This document shows, in pieces, positions 46,037-55,250 of a stretch of 64,000 nt of DNA. The notes under the pieces were generated by a model. That model saw only the letters and a list, made by a program, of their open reading frames with translations. It was not told the DNA's origin and ran no database searches. The stretch comes from DAHUYF01 sp963838385 (lineage in GTDB: Bacteria; Pseudomonadota; Alphaproteobacteria; ATCC43930; CGMCC-115725), in NCBI GenBank assembly GCA_963838385.1, contig CAWIRE010000001.1, positions 1,178,001 to 1,242,000 of the forward strand. Direction: 5' to 3'. The position numbers were made by a program, and so were the translations under genes. The stretch's first letter is position 1; the number at the start of each line of letters is the position of its first letter.

Positions 46037-46189
46037 ATGCCACCAACGTCATTATTTTTCCTGACCTCGCATGGCCACGCCGCGGCGCTGGCACCACTCT
46101 CGATCGGCGCGCAAATCAGCGGCTTTGTCCTTGTGCTGCTTGCCGCGGGCCTTATCGTCCTCGCGGTGGAGCGGCTGCGCGGCCGCTGA
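46037..46189 (+). CDS. Small single-span membrane protein, unknown
   Basis: About 50 residues if started at ATG 46037 (MPPTSLFFLTSHG...); the frame is open to 45971. One clear membrane helix near the C-terminus (IGAQISGFVLVLLAAGLIVL) is followed by the basic end AVERLRGR, giving a predicted cytoplasmic C-terminus. No family recognised and no strong Shine-Dalgarno. The AT-rich promoter-like region immediately upstream supports expression. It could be spurious. Confidence 0.35.
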   Translation: MPPTSLFFLTSHGHAAALAPLSIGAQISGFVLVLLAAGLIVLAVERLRGR

Positions 46190-46240
46190 TCCCATTCTCG
46201 GGCTGGCCTCGCCCTCAGGCCCGGGGTTAGGCTTGGCTTC

Positions 46241-46861
46241 ATGACCGACGCCCATGCCATCACCACGCCCGAGGCGCTGGAGCGGCTCTACGACCGGCCG
46301 AGCGAGCGCGCCCTGCTGAAGCAGCGCGACCGGCTCGATGCGGCGAGCCGCGCCTTCATCGCCGCCTCGCCCTTCCTGATCCTCGCCACCAGCGGCGCGC
46401 GCGGCGGCGATTGCACGCCGCGCGGCGACCAGCCGGGATTCGTCGAGATTGCCGACGAGCGGACGCTGCTGCTGCCCGACCGGCGCGGCAACAACCGCAT
46501 CGACAGCCTGCGCAACATCGTCGAGAACCCGGCGGTGGCGCTGCTGTTCCTGGCGCCCGGGATCGACCAGACGCTGCGCGTCAACGGCCGCGCCGAGATC
46601 ACTGTCGATCCCGTGCTGCTGGCCCGGCTGAGCTTTGCCGGCAAGCCGCCGAAATCGGTGCTGCGCATCGCCATCGACGAGGTCTTCGTGCAGTGTCCGC
46701 GGGCGCTGCTGCGCGCCGGGCTGTGGAACCCGGCGAATACCGCAGCCGCGGCTGCGGTGCCGAGCATGGGAAGGCTGCTGGAAGCGGCGAGCGAGGGCCG
46801 CATCGACGGCGCCCGCTACGACGCCGAAGAGGCGCCGCGCACGCGCCAGGTGCTTTACTGA
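46241..46861 (+). CDS. Pyridoxamine 5'-phosphate oxidase-family FMN-binding protein
   Basis: A 206-residue split-barrel flavoprotein of the MSMEG_1061-like group. FIAASPFLILATSGARGGDC, TPRGDQPGFVEIADERTLLL, PDRRGNNRIDSLRNIVENPA and LFLAPGIDQTLRVNGRAEIT are typical; ALLRAGLWNPA near the C-terminus matches the group. True PdxH activity is unlikely; substrate and redox partner are unknown. ATG at 46241. The stop is 3 bases from the stop of the convergent helicase gene, leaving no room for terminators. Confidence 0.85.
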   Translation: MTDAHAITTPEALERLYDRPSERALLKQRDRLDAASRAFIAASPFLILATSGARGGDCTPRGDQPGFVEIADERTLLLPDRRGNNRIDSLRNIVENPAVALLFLAPGIDQTLRVNGRAEITVDPVLLARLSFAGKPPKSVLRIAIDEVFVQCPRALLRAGLWNPANTAAAAAVPSMGRLLEAASEGRIDGARYDAEEAPRTRQVLY

Positions 46862-46864
46862 GGC

Positions 46865-49606
46865 TCAGCGCCGCAGGAACGACGCGGTCCCCGCGATCGC
46901 GTCCCTGAGGCCGAGGCGCTCGACCGCGACGCCCTCGGGAAAGGCGCCGGCCAGGCGGGACGGCATCTGCGCATCGAGCAGCACGAAGACGCCGCTGTCA
47001 TCGGCGCGGCGGACGAGCCGGCCGAACGCCTGCTTGAGGCGTAGCCGAGTGATCATGTCGTCGTAGCGCGCCCCGCCGAAGGCGGCCCGGCGCGCCTTGT
47101 GCAGGATGTCCGGCCGCGGCCAGGGGACGCGGTCGAAGACGATGAGGCGCAGCGAGCGTCCCGGCACGTCGACGCCGTCGCGCACCGCGTCGGTGCCGAG
47201 CAGACAGGCATCCTCCTCGGCGCGGAAGATATCGACCAGGGTCGATGTGTCCATGCCGTCGACATGCTGCGCCAGCAGCGGAAGGCCGGCCTCCTCAAGC
47301 GGGCCGGCGATGCGCTGATGGACGGCGCGCAGGCGCGCCACCGCGGTGAAGAGGCCGAGCGCGCCGCCGCCCGCCGCCAGGAACAGCTCGCGATAGGCGG
47401 CGGCGACCTGCGCCGGCTCGTCGCGGCGCACATCGGTCACGACGAAGACCCGGGTCTGCGCTCCGTAAGCAAACGGCGACGGCACGCGCACGCGCAGCGC
47501 CGGCGCGCCCAGGTGTCGCGCGCCGCTGCGCGCCTCCGCCGCCTCCCAGTCGCGCACGGGGTCGCCGCTGCCGTCGGTCAGCGTCGCCGACGTGACGAGC
47601 ACGCCATGCGCGGGCCGTGCCACGGCATCGGCGAAAGGCCGCGTCGGGTCGACCCAATGGCGGTGCAGGCCGACATCGATCTCGTGGCCGTCGTTGCGCT
47701 CGATCGAGAGCCAGTCGACGAAGGCCTCCGGCTGCGCCGCGCCGATCTCGCGCAGCGCGCGCTGCCAGCCGCCGAGCTCGACGACGGCGCGGCGCTCGAG
47801 GCCGAGCACTGCCGCCTCGATGCGCAGCCGCGTGCCCTGATCGAGCTCGGCGGCATCCTCGTCGAGCCGGCCCTTGAGGCGCTCGGCGAGGCGCCGCATC
47901 GGGATCGAGATTTTCTCCAGCGCCAGCGCCAGCGTCTCGCCGGCCTCGGCCAGCCCGTCGATCGCCGGCCTGAGCTCGGTCTCGAGGCTGTAGCCCTGAT
48001 CGCGCTCGGCGGCGCGGGCGTGCACCTGCTGGCGCACGAGGGCGAGGAACGCCTCGCTCGCCTGGTGCGGACGCGCCGTCGCCAGGCGCTGCGCCCAGCC
48101 TTCGCCGGGAAGCGCGCGCGCCCCCACCAGCACCGCGGCAAGCGCGCCCTCGGCGACGTCGTCGCCGGCCACGAGATCCTCGAGCCGCCGGCGCAAGCCG
48201 CGGGCGCGGCCGCGCGCGCCTTCTTCGACGCCGAGAAGCCAGCGGCGCAGCTCCGCCGCCTCCTGCCCGGTCAGCGCCAGCGAGAAGGTGCCGTCCGCGG
48301 CATCGAAGACGTGATGCCCTTCGTCGAACACGTAGCGCGTCGGCAGGAAACGATCGTCGAGCCCGCCCAGCGCCGCCTGCACCATCACCAGCGCGTGGTT
48401 GGCGACGACGATGCGCGCGCGCCGGGCGCGGCGGACGCTCTTCTCGATGAAGCAGCGGTGGCAATGTGGGCAGGCGCTGTGGATGCACTCGCCGCGGCGG
48501 TCGGAGAGGCCGAGACTGCGGGCGCGGCCGATCACGTCGGGAAGCCAGCCGGGGAAATCGCCGCCGACCATGTCGCCGTCGCGCGTCGCGGCGATCCAGC
48601 GCGCCATGATGCCGAGCGGCGCGGCGTCGTAAGGCCGCATCGGCATCGCCGCCACCCCCTCCTCGAAATTCAGCAGGCAGAGATAGTTCTCGCGGCCCTT
48701 GCGCAGCACGACGCGGCGGTTCTTCTCGGCGGCGTCGGGATAGAGCCGGTCGAGCTCGCCGGCGATCTGGTGCTGCAGGTTGCGGGTATAGGTGGAGATC
48801 CAGACCGCGCCGAGGTTCTTCTCGGCCCAGAGGCTTGCCGGCGCGATATAGCCCAGCGTCTTGCCGACGCCGGTGCCGGCCTCGGCGAGCACCAGCTGCG
48901 GCTCGTCGGCCACCGCGCGCGGGCGGAAGGCCGCGCTCACCGCCGCGGCGTAATCCGCCTGCTGCGGCCGGGCTTCGGCGCCGGCGCCGAGCAGCTCGGC
49001 GAGCCGGCGGCGCGCCTCGTCCTCTTCGACCGGGATGTTGCCCGGCGGCGGCGGCGGCGCCTGCTCCGCCCATTCCGGCAGCTTGCGCCAGGCGGCAAGC
49101 CCGGCCGGTGCGCCGCCTTCCGGCGGTGCGCCAAGCGCCGCCAGCACCGCCCCGCCCCAACCCCAGCCGCCGCGCTCCATGGCGAGCGCGATCGACCGCG
49201 CCTCGGCATCGGGGGACGCGGCCAGCTCGGCGAGCAGCGCCTGCGCCGCTGCCACGAGCGACAGCGCCGCGTCGCTGATGCCGTGCCGCGGCGGCGCCAG
49301 CCCCAGCGCCGCGGCCAGACCGCGCGGCGTCGGCAGGCAGAACCGCGCCGGGCGCACGAAGGCGTAGAGCTCGAGCAGGTCGAAGGCGGGGAACGGCAGC
49401 ACGCCCATGCGCCGCGCCGTGGCCCGCGCATGGCAGAGCAGCGGCGGCGTCGCGCGCGCGCGCCGTGCCGCTTCGGCAAGCGGCAGGAGCTCGATCTCGC
49501 CCTCGGGCGACAGCCATGCCGCCTGCCTGATCCCGGCCACGAGCGCCGGCGCGGCCGGCAGCGCCAGGGTCGGATCGAAGTCGGGCGACATCCCGGTGGG
49601 CGGCAT
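46865..49606 (-). CDS. DinG/YoaA-type ATP-dependent DNA helicase
   Basis: A 913-residue superfamily 2 (XPD-like) helicase. An N-terminal extension of about 215 residues precedes Walker A LAEAGTGVGKTLGYIAPASL; the Fe-S cysteines are in ENYLCLL and ECIHSACPHCHRCF; Walker B is FDEGHHVFDA; the motor-2 landmarks are LVTSATLTDGSG, LLGTDAVRDGVDVPG and QAFGRLVRRADDSGVFVLLD. Such helicases resolve R-loops, G4 or stalled forks. ATG at 49606 or 49591. Standalone gene; the plus-strand frame opposite it (47099-49717) is a GC-driven shadow. Confidence 0.9.
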   Translation of the reverse strand: MPPTGMSPDFDPTLALPAAPALVAGIRQAAWLSPEGEIELLPLAEAARRARATPPLLCHARATARRMGVLPFPAFDLLELYAFVRPARFCLPTPRGLAAALGLAPPRHGISDAALSLVAAAQALLAELAASPDAEARSIALAMERGGWGWGGAVLAALGAPPEGGAPAGLAAWRKLPEWAEQAPPPPPGNIPVEEDEARRRLAELLGAGAEARPQQADYAAAVSAAFRPRAVADEPQLVLAEAGTGVGKTLGYIAPASLWAEKNLGAVWISTYTRNLQHQIAGELDRLYPDAAEKNRRVVLRKGRENYLCLLNFEEGVAAMPMRPYDAAPLGIMARWIAATRDGDMVGGDFPGWLPDVIGRARSLGLSDRRGECIHSACPHCHRCFIEKSVRRARRARIVVANHALVMVQAALGGLDDRFLPTRYVFDEGHHVFDAADGTFSLALTGQEAAELRRWLLGVEEGARGRARGLRRRLEDLVAGDDVAEGALAAVLVGARALPGEGWAQRLATARPHQASEAFLALVRQQVHARAAERDQGYSLETELRPAIDGLAEAGETLALALEKISIPMRRLAERLKGRLDEDAAELDQGTRLRIEAAVLGLERRAVVELGGWQRALREIGAAQPEAFVDWLSIERNDGHEIDVGLHRHWVDPTRPFADAVARPAHGVLVTSATLTDGSGDPVRDWEAAEARSGARHLGAPALRVRVPSPFAYGAQTRVFVVTDVRRDEPAQVAAAYRELFLAAGGGALGLFTAVARLRAVHQRIAGPLEEAGLPLLAQHVDGMDTSTLVDIFRAEEDACLLGTDAVRDGVDVPGRSLRLIVFDRVPWPRPDILHKARRAAFGGARYDDMITRLRLKQAFGRLVRRADDSGVFVLLDAQMPSRLAGAFPEGVAVERLGLRDAIAGTASFLRR

Positions 49607-49787
49607 GGAGCGGGTATAGACCGCGCCGCTGCGGAGGTCACGCGGCGAAGCGAGCGGGAAGGCGTCGCCGTCCCCGGTCGAGGGCGCAGCAAGGGACTGC
49701 TGCCGCGCGCGCCATGAGGCGCGGGCTCGTCGTCGAAGACAAGGCCGATATCAGGATCCTGCCGACGGAGCTGCTGCGCCGATTAAC

Positions 49788-49805
49788 CGAGCCGCCTACG
49801 GCTCG
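49788..49805 (-). terminator. Hairpin enclosing the stop of the secreted-protein gene
   Basis: CGAGCCG (49788-49794) and CGGCTCG (49799-49805) pair around a 4-base loop that contains the TAG stop complement. On the minus strand it is followed by GTTAATC, a weak T-rich stretch. Confidence 0.45.
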
Positions 49806-50233
49806 TCGGGATCCTTGCTGCGCAACAGGCCGTAGACGCGGTCCAGCGTTCGCACTGCCGGCCCGGAGCTGACCCAGAACATGCTGTCGAGCTCTGCGCG
49901 CACCGCGCCGCGCGCGACGGGATCGGGAAGGCTGATCGGCGCGCGCACGCAAAATGCCGCAGGATCGATGGTGGCCGGGGCGGCAAGGATCACGCGCAGC
50001 GGCGGGGGGGCGGCTGTACTGGTGGGCGCGGCAAGGCCGGCATCGACACCCGCCGCGGTGAACACGGTGCCCGCCGGAATGCGGATCGCCTGATCGCCGT
50101 CGTCGACCGACATTCCCGGCAGGCGGCAGATCTCGAGCTGCAGCCCGGCGACGGCAGGCAGCGCGGCATGAGCCGCCGCCGGCCCGGAGGCGAGCGCGGC
50201 AAGGAGGGCGGGCAGAAGGATCGTCTGGCGCAT
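49796..50233 (-). CDS. Secreted hypothetical protein
   Basis: A 145-residue protein with a clear Sec signal peptide (MRQTILLPALLAALASGPAA-AHA) and a mature Pro/Ala-rich region with two cysteines (LEICRLPGM, AAFCVRAP) that could form a disulfide. No domain recognised. ATG at 50233. The 189-base gap downstream to the helicase start has nothing identifiable. Confidence 0.6.
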   Translation of the reverse strand: MRQTILLPALLAALASGPAAAHAALPAVAGLQLEICRLPGMSVDDGDQAIRIPAGTVFTAAGVDAGLAAPTSTAAPPPLRVILAAPATIDPAAFCVRAPISLPDPVARGAVRAELDSMFWVSSGPAVRTLDRVYGLLRSKDPDEP

Positions 50234-50385
50234 GGCAAAAAGTCCGCTTGTCGACCCGGATTCATTGCCAAACCGGCGGGGTGGACAAGTTACAAAGCTG
50301 AAATCTGCCGCCGGAGGGGGCGTCCGCCACCGGAAGCCCGTGCCGGCCCTTGTCGCGCGCGCCGCCGCTGCGCTAGCGTCGGTTC

Positions 50386-50733
50386 ATGGCGGAGGGATTG
50401 ATTTACCATATGTGCCGGCGCGCCGAATGGCAGGCGGCCGAGCAGGCCGGCGCCTATCGCGGCTCGTCGCAGGATGCGGCGGATGGTTTCATCCATTTCT
50501 CGACCGCGGCGCAGATCGAGGCCTCGGCGGCAAAGCACCGCGCCGGCCAGGACGATCTCGTGCTCATTGCGGTCGATCCGGCGGCGCTGGGCGCGGCGCT
50601 CAAATGGGAGGCGTCGCGCGGCGGCGCGCCCTTTCCGCATCTTTATGGCGCGCTGCCGGTCGATCGCGTGCGCTGGATCCGGCCGCTGCCGCTGGGAGCC
50701 GCCGGGCGCCATGTCTTTCCGGCGCTGACGTGA
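50386..50733 (+). CDS. DUF952-domain protein
   Basis: A 115-residue protein of the DUF952 family: LIYHMCRRAEWQAAEQAGAY, the core DGFIHFSTAAQIEASAAKHR, and FPHLYGALPVDRVRWIRPLP are the three family blocks. The fold resembles ADP-ribosyl-cyclase/glutathione-S-transferase-like domains, but no activity is established. ATG at 50386. It overlaps the pyrD start by 4 bases (GTGA), a neighbour pair that recurs in alphaproteobacteria. Confidence 0.88.
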   Translation: MAEGLIYHMCRRAEWQAAEQAGAYRGSSQDAADGFIHFSTAAQIEASAAKHRAGQDDLVLIAVDPAALGAALKWEASRGGAPFPHLYGALPVDRVRWIRPLPLGAAGRHVFPALT

Positions 50734-51827
50734 CCGCGATGGCCGCGCTCGCCGATCTGGCCCTGCCGCTGCTGCGTCACCTGCCGGCGGAGACGGCGCA
50801 TCGCCTGACCCTCGGCGCACTCCGGCACGGAGTGGCACCGCGCCGGCCGCAGCCGGACCCGCCGGAGCTCGGCGTCATGCTGTGGGAGCGCCGCTTCCCC
50901 AACCCGATCGGGCTGGCCGCCGGCTTCGACAAGAACGCCGAAGTGACGGCGGCGATGCTGCGCTTCGGCTTCGGCTTCGTCGAATGCGGCACGCTGACGC
51001 CGCGGCCCCAGCCGGGCAATCCGCGGCCGCGCCTCTTCCGCCTCGAGGAGGATGCGGCGATCATCAACCGGCTGGGCTTCAACAACGAGGGCCTCGCCGC
51101 CGGCGCGGCGCGGCTGGCGGCGCGGCGCCGGCAGGACGGCATCGTCGGCGCCAATATCGGCAAGAATCGCGACACCGCCGACGACATCGCCGATTACGTC
51201 CGCGGCGTCACCATGCTGGCGCCGCTCGCCGACTACCTCGTCGTCAACGTCTCCTCGCCCAACACGCCGGGGCTGCGCCAGCTGCAGCGCAAGAGCGCGG
51301 TCACCGCGCTGATCGAGCGGCTCAAGACGGCGCGCGCCTCGGTGGTGCCCGAGAACCCGCCGCCGCTGCTGCTCAAGATCGCGCCCGACCTCACGCCCGA
51401 GGAGCGCTCCGACCTCGCCCAGGCGGCGCTCGACACCGCCGTCGACGGGCTGGTGGTGAGCAACACCACCGTGGCGCGCCCGGCGAGCCTGCGCAGCCGG
51501 CACGCGCATGAGCCGGGCGGGCTCAGCGGCAAGCCGCTGTTCGCGCCGTCGACCGCGCTCACCGCCGAGATGTACCGGCTGACCCAAGGCCGGCTGCCGA
51601 TCATCGGCGTCGGCGGCGTCGCCTCGGGCGAGGACGCCTATGCCAAGATCCGCGCCGGGGCGAGTCTGGTGCAGCTCTATACCGCGCTGGTCTATCACGG
51701 CCCCGGCCTGGTGCTGCGCATCAAGCGCGAGCTCATGGCGCTGCTCGCCCGCGACGGCTTCGCCTCGCCCGCCGACGCGGTCGGGGCGGCGGTGCAGGTG
51801 CCGCGCGCGCCGGCGCATGGACGCTGA
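50730..51827 (+). CDS. pyrD: Dihydroorotate dehydrogenase (quinone), class 2
   Basis: A 365-residue FMN enzyme of the cytoplasmic membrane that oxidises dihydroorotate to orotate with ubiquinone. The N-terminal amphipathic quinone-binding helices (ADLALPLLRHLPAETAHRLT) identify class 2. FMN/substrate motifs: GLAAGFDKNAE, GFVECGTLTPRPQPGNPRPR, INRLGFNNEG, VNVSSPNTPGLR (catalytic Ser) and IIGVGGVASGEDAYAKIRAG. GTG at 50730 overlaps the DUF952 stop; ATG at 50739 is the alternative. The HAD hydrolase follows after 15 bases. Confidence 0.95.
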   Translation: MTAMAALADLALPLLRHLPAETAHRLTLGALRHGVAPRRPQPDPPELGVMLWERRFPNPIGLAAGFDKNAEVTAAMLRFGFGFVECGTLTPRPQPGNPRPRLFRLEEDAAIINRLGFNNEGLAAGAARLAARRRQDGIVGANIGKNRDTADDIADYVRGVTMLAPLADYLVVNVSSPNTPGLRQLQRKSAVTALIERLKTARASVVPENPPPLLLKIAPDLTPEERSDLAQAALDTAVDGLVVSNTTVARPASLRSRHAHEPGGLSGKPLFAPSTALTAEMYRLTQGRLPIIGVGGVASGEDAYAKIRAGASLVQLYTALVYHGPGLVLRIKRELMALLARDGFASPADAVGAAVQVPRAPAHGR

Positions 51828-51842
51828 GGGCCGCCGCCGCCA

Positions 51843-52715
51843 ATGAGCCTGCGCCTGATTTCGGGGCTGCGCGAGATCGCCGCCGATTACGATGGGCTGA
51901 TCCTCGATCTCTGGGGCGTGCTGCATGACGGCAGCGCCCCGTTTCCGGGCGTCGTCGCGACGCTGGGCGAGCTCAAATCCGCCGGCAAGCGGCTCGCGGT
52001 GCTGTCGAACGCGCCGCGCCGCGCCGCGCTGGTGGCGGCGCGGATGGCCGAGATCGGCTTGGCGCCCGGGCTTTACGATCACATCCATTCCTCCGGCGAG
52101 GAGGCCTGGCAGCATTTGCTGCAGCGGGAGGACCCCTTCTACGCCGCGCTCGGGCGGCGCTGCTATCACATGGGCCCGCTGCGCGACGACAACATGCTGG
52201 AAGGCGCCGGGCTGGTTCGCGTCGCCGCCATGGAAGAGGCCGAGTTCATCCTCAACACCGGCCCCTCGGACTGGGACGAGACGGTGGCGCAATACGAGAC
52301 GCTGCTGCAGCAGGCGCGGGCGCGGGGGCTGCCGATGGTCTGCGCCAATCCCGATCTGGTGGTGATCCATCACGGGCGCCGGTCGATCTGCGCCGGCGCG
52401 GTGGCCGAGCGCTACGCGGCGATCGGCGGCAGCGTGCGCTGGCACGGCAAGCCCCACGCCTCGGTCTACGCCACCTCGCTGGCGGCGCTCGGCATCGCCG
52501 ACCGGCGGCGCGTGCTGGCGGTGGGCGACAGCCTGCGCACCGACATCGCTGGCGCCAACGCCGCCGGCATCGACAGCGTGCTGGTGACCGGCGGCATCCA
52601 TGCCGAGGAGTTCGGCCAGCGCGCCGGCGGCGCGCCCGACCCCGACCGCCTCGCCGCCGCCATCGCCGCCGCCGGCCAGCGGCCCACCGCCGTGATTCCG
52701 GAATTCCGCTGGTAG
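51843..52715 (+). CDS. HAD-superfamily hydrolase, TIGR01459 type
   Basis: A 290-residue HAD class IIA (NagD-like) phosphatase of an alphaproteobacterial subgroup. Motif I is LILDLWGVLHDG (Asp nucleophile), motif II AVLSNAPRR, motif III lysine in WHGKPHASVY, and motif IV AVGDSLRTDIAGA. Substrate unknown; NagD relatives act on nucleotides or small phosphates, in line with the pyrD neighbour. ATG at 51843, 15 bases after pyrD; probably one operon DUF952-pyrD-HAD. Confidence 0.88.
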   Translation: MSLRLISGLREIAADYDGLILDLWGVLHDGSAPFPGVVATLGELKSAGKRLAVLSNAPRRAALVAARMAEIGLAPGLYDHIHSSGEEAWQHLLQREDPFYAALGRRCYHMGPLRDDNMLEGAGLVRVAAMEEAEFILNTGPSDWDETVAQYETLLQQARARGLPMVCANPDLVVIHHGRRSICAGAVAERYAAIGGSVRWHGKPHASVYATSLAALGIADRRRVLAVGDSLRTDIAGANAAGIDSVLVTGGIHAEEFGQRAGGAPDPDRLAAAIAAAGQRPTAVIPEFRW

Positions 52716-52725
52716 GCGCGCCGCC

Positions 52726-53070
52726 TCAATGGTCGCCGCGGTGGAGCAGCGTGCCGCCGAGCCCGGTCTCGTAGGCGAGCCCCGCCGGCGTCAGCACCGC
52801 GGCGCGCGGAAACAGCGATTTGATCAGGCCCTTGCGCTCGAGCGCCACCCAGGCCGCCTCATTGGCGAGCCCCGTCGCATCGCGCGTCAGCACCACGGCC
52901 GCGCCGAGATGGAAATGGTCGCCATGCGGCTGTGGCAGGTTGTCCACCAGGATCGCGCCCGGCTCGTCCGCCGGGCGGCTGTGATCGGGCAGCCGCGCCA
53001 GCTCCTGCAACAGGGTCAGCGTCTTGAGCTGCAGCGGGTTGAGGCTGAGGGGGTTCCGCCGGGTCGCCAT
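52726..53070 (-). CDS. Conserved hypothetical protein, 114 aa
   Basis: MATRRNPLSLNPLQLKTLTL leads into a helix-rich protein with DHFHLGAAVVLTRDATGLAN, AWVALERKGLIKSLFPRAAV and LTPAGLAYETG, which looks like a winged-helix end (a wing-like LTPAGL as in MarR/PadR domains). No named family recognised. ATG at 53070; the frame continues upstream without coding look. Convergent with the HAD gene at 10 bases. Confidence 0.65.
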   Translation of the reverse strand: MATRRNPLSLNPLQLKTLTLLQELARLPDHSRPADEPGAILVDNLPQPHGDHFHLGAAVVLTRDATGLANEAAWVALERKGLIKSLFPRAAVLTPAGLAYETGLGGTLLHRGDH

Positions 53071-53171
53071 CGGCGCATCTAAGCAGGGGCATCGGGGCGG
53101 CGTCAAACCGCGCGCAACCTTCGCCGCGCGGCGGCCGTTAGCCAACACCATCCTCGCCCGGGAAAGCCCGC

Positions 53172-54302
53172 ATGAGCGACGAGATCCGGCCGCAAGGCCT
53201 CCGCTTGGCCGAGGCGTCGCGCGCCGAGGCCGAGGCCGAAGTCGAAACCTTCGAGCCGCGGCCGCTGCCGGGCGTGCGCTCGGTCATGCTCACCGGCATC
53301 TTCGTCCTGGTGCTGTTCTACACGCTCTATTTCAGCGCCGCGATCGTGGTGCCTCTGATCTTCGCCGTGTTGCTGAAGCTGCTGCTGCAGCCGGGGCTGC
53401 GCCAGCTTGGCCGGCTGCGGCTGCCGGCGCCGCTCGGCGCCGCGATCATGATCGCGTTGCTGTTCGGCGTTCTCGGCGCCGGCGGCTACACGCTGGCGGG
53501 GCCGGCCTCGAGCTGGGCGCAGAAGGCGCCGCAAAGCCTGCCGCGGCTGGAGCAGCGGCTGAGCCTGGTGCGGCGGCCGATCGACATGCTGCAGCAAGCG
53601 GCGCAGGAGCTGCAGAAGATCACCCAGGGCCCGGGCGACAACGGCCGATCGGTCACGGTGCGGGGGCCGGGCGTGCTCGAGTATCTCTTCAGCGGCACGC
53701 GCAGCCTGATGAGTGGGCTCGGCATCACCGTGCTGATGCTGTTCTTCCTGCTCGCCTGGGGCGATCTCTTCATGCGCCGGCTGGTGGAGATCCTGCCGAG
53801 CTTGCGCGACAAGAAGCAGGCGGTGGCGATCTCGCGTGACGTCGAGAGCAACATCTCGGCCTATCTCGTCACGATCACCATCATGAACGCGCTGGTCGGG
53901 ATTGCCACCGCGCTCGCCATGTGGGCGATCGGCCTCCCCGATCCGACGCTGTGGGGGGCGCTCGCCTTCGTGCTCAACTACGTGCTGATCCTGGGGCCGC
54001 TGACCGGCATCGCGATCTTCTTCCTGGTGGGCTTGCTGTCCTTCGACACGCTGTGGCAAAGCCTGCTGCCGCCGGCGACCTATCTCGCAATCCACATCGT
54101 CGAAGGCGAGCTGGTGACGCCGCTGCTGGTGGCACGGCGCTTCACGCTCAACCCGGTGCTGGTGGTGGGCTCGCTGATCTTCTGGGACTGGATGTGGGGC
54201 ATTCCCGGCGCGCTGCTGGCGGTACCGATGCTGGCGGTGTTCAAGGTGGTCTGCGACGGCATCCGGCCGCTGTCGCCGATCGGGCATTTCATCGGCGGCT
54301 AG
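53172..54302 (+). CDS. AI-2E family transporter (PerM/TqsA-like permease)
   Basis: A 376-residue inner-membrane protein with about 7-8 helices. SVMLTGIFVLVLFYTLYFSA and the pair VVPLIFAVLLKLLLQPGLRQ/LGAAIMIALLFGVLGAGGYT open it; the conserved C-terminal core PTLWGALAFVLNYVLILGPL...IHIVEGELVTPLLVARRFTL... and WDWMWGIPGALLAVPMLAVF is diagnostic. The family includes an autoinducer-2 exporter and Na+/H+ antiporters, so substrate is open. The last 14 bases overlap the convergent EEP gene. Confidence 0.9.
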   Translation: MSDEIRPQGLRLAEASRAEAEAEVETFEPRPLPGVRSVMLTGIFVLVLFYTLYFSAAIVVPLIFAVLLKLLLQPGLRQLGRLRLPAPLGAAIMIALLFGVLGAGGYTLAGPASSWAQKAPQSLPRLEQRLSLVRRPIDMLQQAAQELQKITQGPGDNGRSVTVRGPGVLEYLFSGTRSLMSGLGITVLMLFFLLAWGDLFMRRLVEILPSLRDKKQAVAISRDVESNISAYLVTITIMNALVGIATALAMWAIGLPDPTLWGALAFVLNYVLILGPLTGIAIFFLVGLLSFDTLWQSLLPPATYLAIHIVEGELVTPLLVARRFTLNPVLVVGSLIFWDWMWGIPGALLAVPMLAVFKVVCDGIRPLSPIGHFIGG

Positions 54303-55044
54303 GCGACCAGTCGATCGCCGCGCGCAGCGGCAGATGATCGGAGGCGATCCGCGCCAGCGCCGAGCGGTGCACCGCGACCGCGCGCAGGCTCGCCCCGCCG
54401 CCGGCATAGATGCGGTCGAGCGCCAGCACCGGCAGCCAGGAAGGAAAGGTCCGCCGCGCCGGGCTGCGGCCGAGCCGGCGGTCGAGCGCGGGAATGCCGC
54501 CGCGCCGGCCGCGCCATTCGTTGAGATCGCCCATCACCAGCGTCGCCTCCGCGGCGCCGGGAACCATCAGCGCCTCGAGCAGGCGCTGGGTCTGCTGCCG
54601 GCGCTCGGCCGCGCGCAACCCGAGATGGGTGACGATGACACGCAGCGTGTGGCCATCGACGGCGAGTTCAACGTCGATGGCGCCGCGCGGCTCGTAGCCG
54701 GCGATGCTGAGATCGATATGGCGGACGGCGCGCACGGGAAAGCGCGTCAGCAGCGCGTTGCCGAACCGCCCGCGATGGTCGCGGCTGTGCGAGCCGGGCA
54801 CGATGGCGAGCCCGGTCGCTTGGGCGAGGTAGCCGCGCTGGTCGAGTTCGCCCGATCGGCGGCGGCGGGCATCGATCTCCTGCAAGCCGATGATGTCGGC
54901 GCCGAGCTCGCGCAGCACGGTCGCGACCCGGTCGGGCGCGTAGCGCCGGTCGACGCCGACGCAGCTGTGGATATTGTAGGTGGCGACGATCAGGGCGCGA
55001 CCGCCTGCCTCGCCCCGCGCTCCCCGGCGCCGGCGTCGGATCAC
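54289..55044 (-). CDS. Endonuclease/exonuclease/phosphatase-family protein
   Basis: About 251 residues. The EEP fold is complete: VATYNIHSCVGVD, the Mg2+ glutamate in IIGLQEIDARRR, RVIVTHLGLRAAERRQQTQR (catalytic His), VMGDLNEWRGR and the final ASDHLPLRAAID. It resembles the cardiolipin-synthase-associated/YbhP-type group. Substrate may be a phosphodiester lipid or nucleic acid. GTG at 55044 behind GGGGGGCAGG is the preferred start; the frame is open to 55203. It overlaps the 3' end of the PerM gene by 14 bases, tail to tail. Confidence 0.82.
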   Translation of the reverse strand: MIRRRRRGARGEAGGRALIVATYNIHSCVGVDRRYAPDRVATVLRELGADIIGLQEIDARRRRSGELDQRGYLAQATGLAIVPGSHSRDHRGRFGNALLTRFPVRAVRHIDLSIAGYEPRGAIDVELAVDGHTLRVIVTHLGLRAAERRQQTQRLLEALMVPGAAEATLVMGDLNEWRGRRGGIPALDRRLGRSPARRTFPSWLPVLALDRIYAGGGASLRAVAVHRSALARIASDHLPLRAAIDWSPSRR

Positions 55045-55250
55045 CCTGCCCCCCCGCCTGCCGGCCTCATCCCCGCCCCGCCCGAAGCCACGCCCGCAGC
55101 GGGCGCCGCTGCGATCGTCCACCAGCCGGGTGGCCGAGGCAACCGGCAGAAGGCCGGCGCGGGCGGGATGCTCGACCGGCGGTGGCGCGGCCCGGAGCGG
55201 CATGGCAGACTGCCGCGCGCATCCAAGGCCACCATGGTGGGGAGGAAATC

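Noticed and set aside
47099..49717. 872-codon plus-strand open frame opposite the DinG-like helicase
   Set aside because: Composition is Arg/Ala/His-rich with no domain; it mirrors an intact helicase with Walker and Fe-S motifs. GC-driven shadow.
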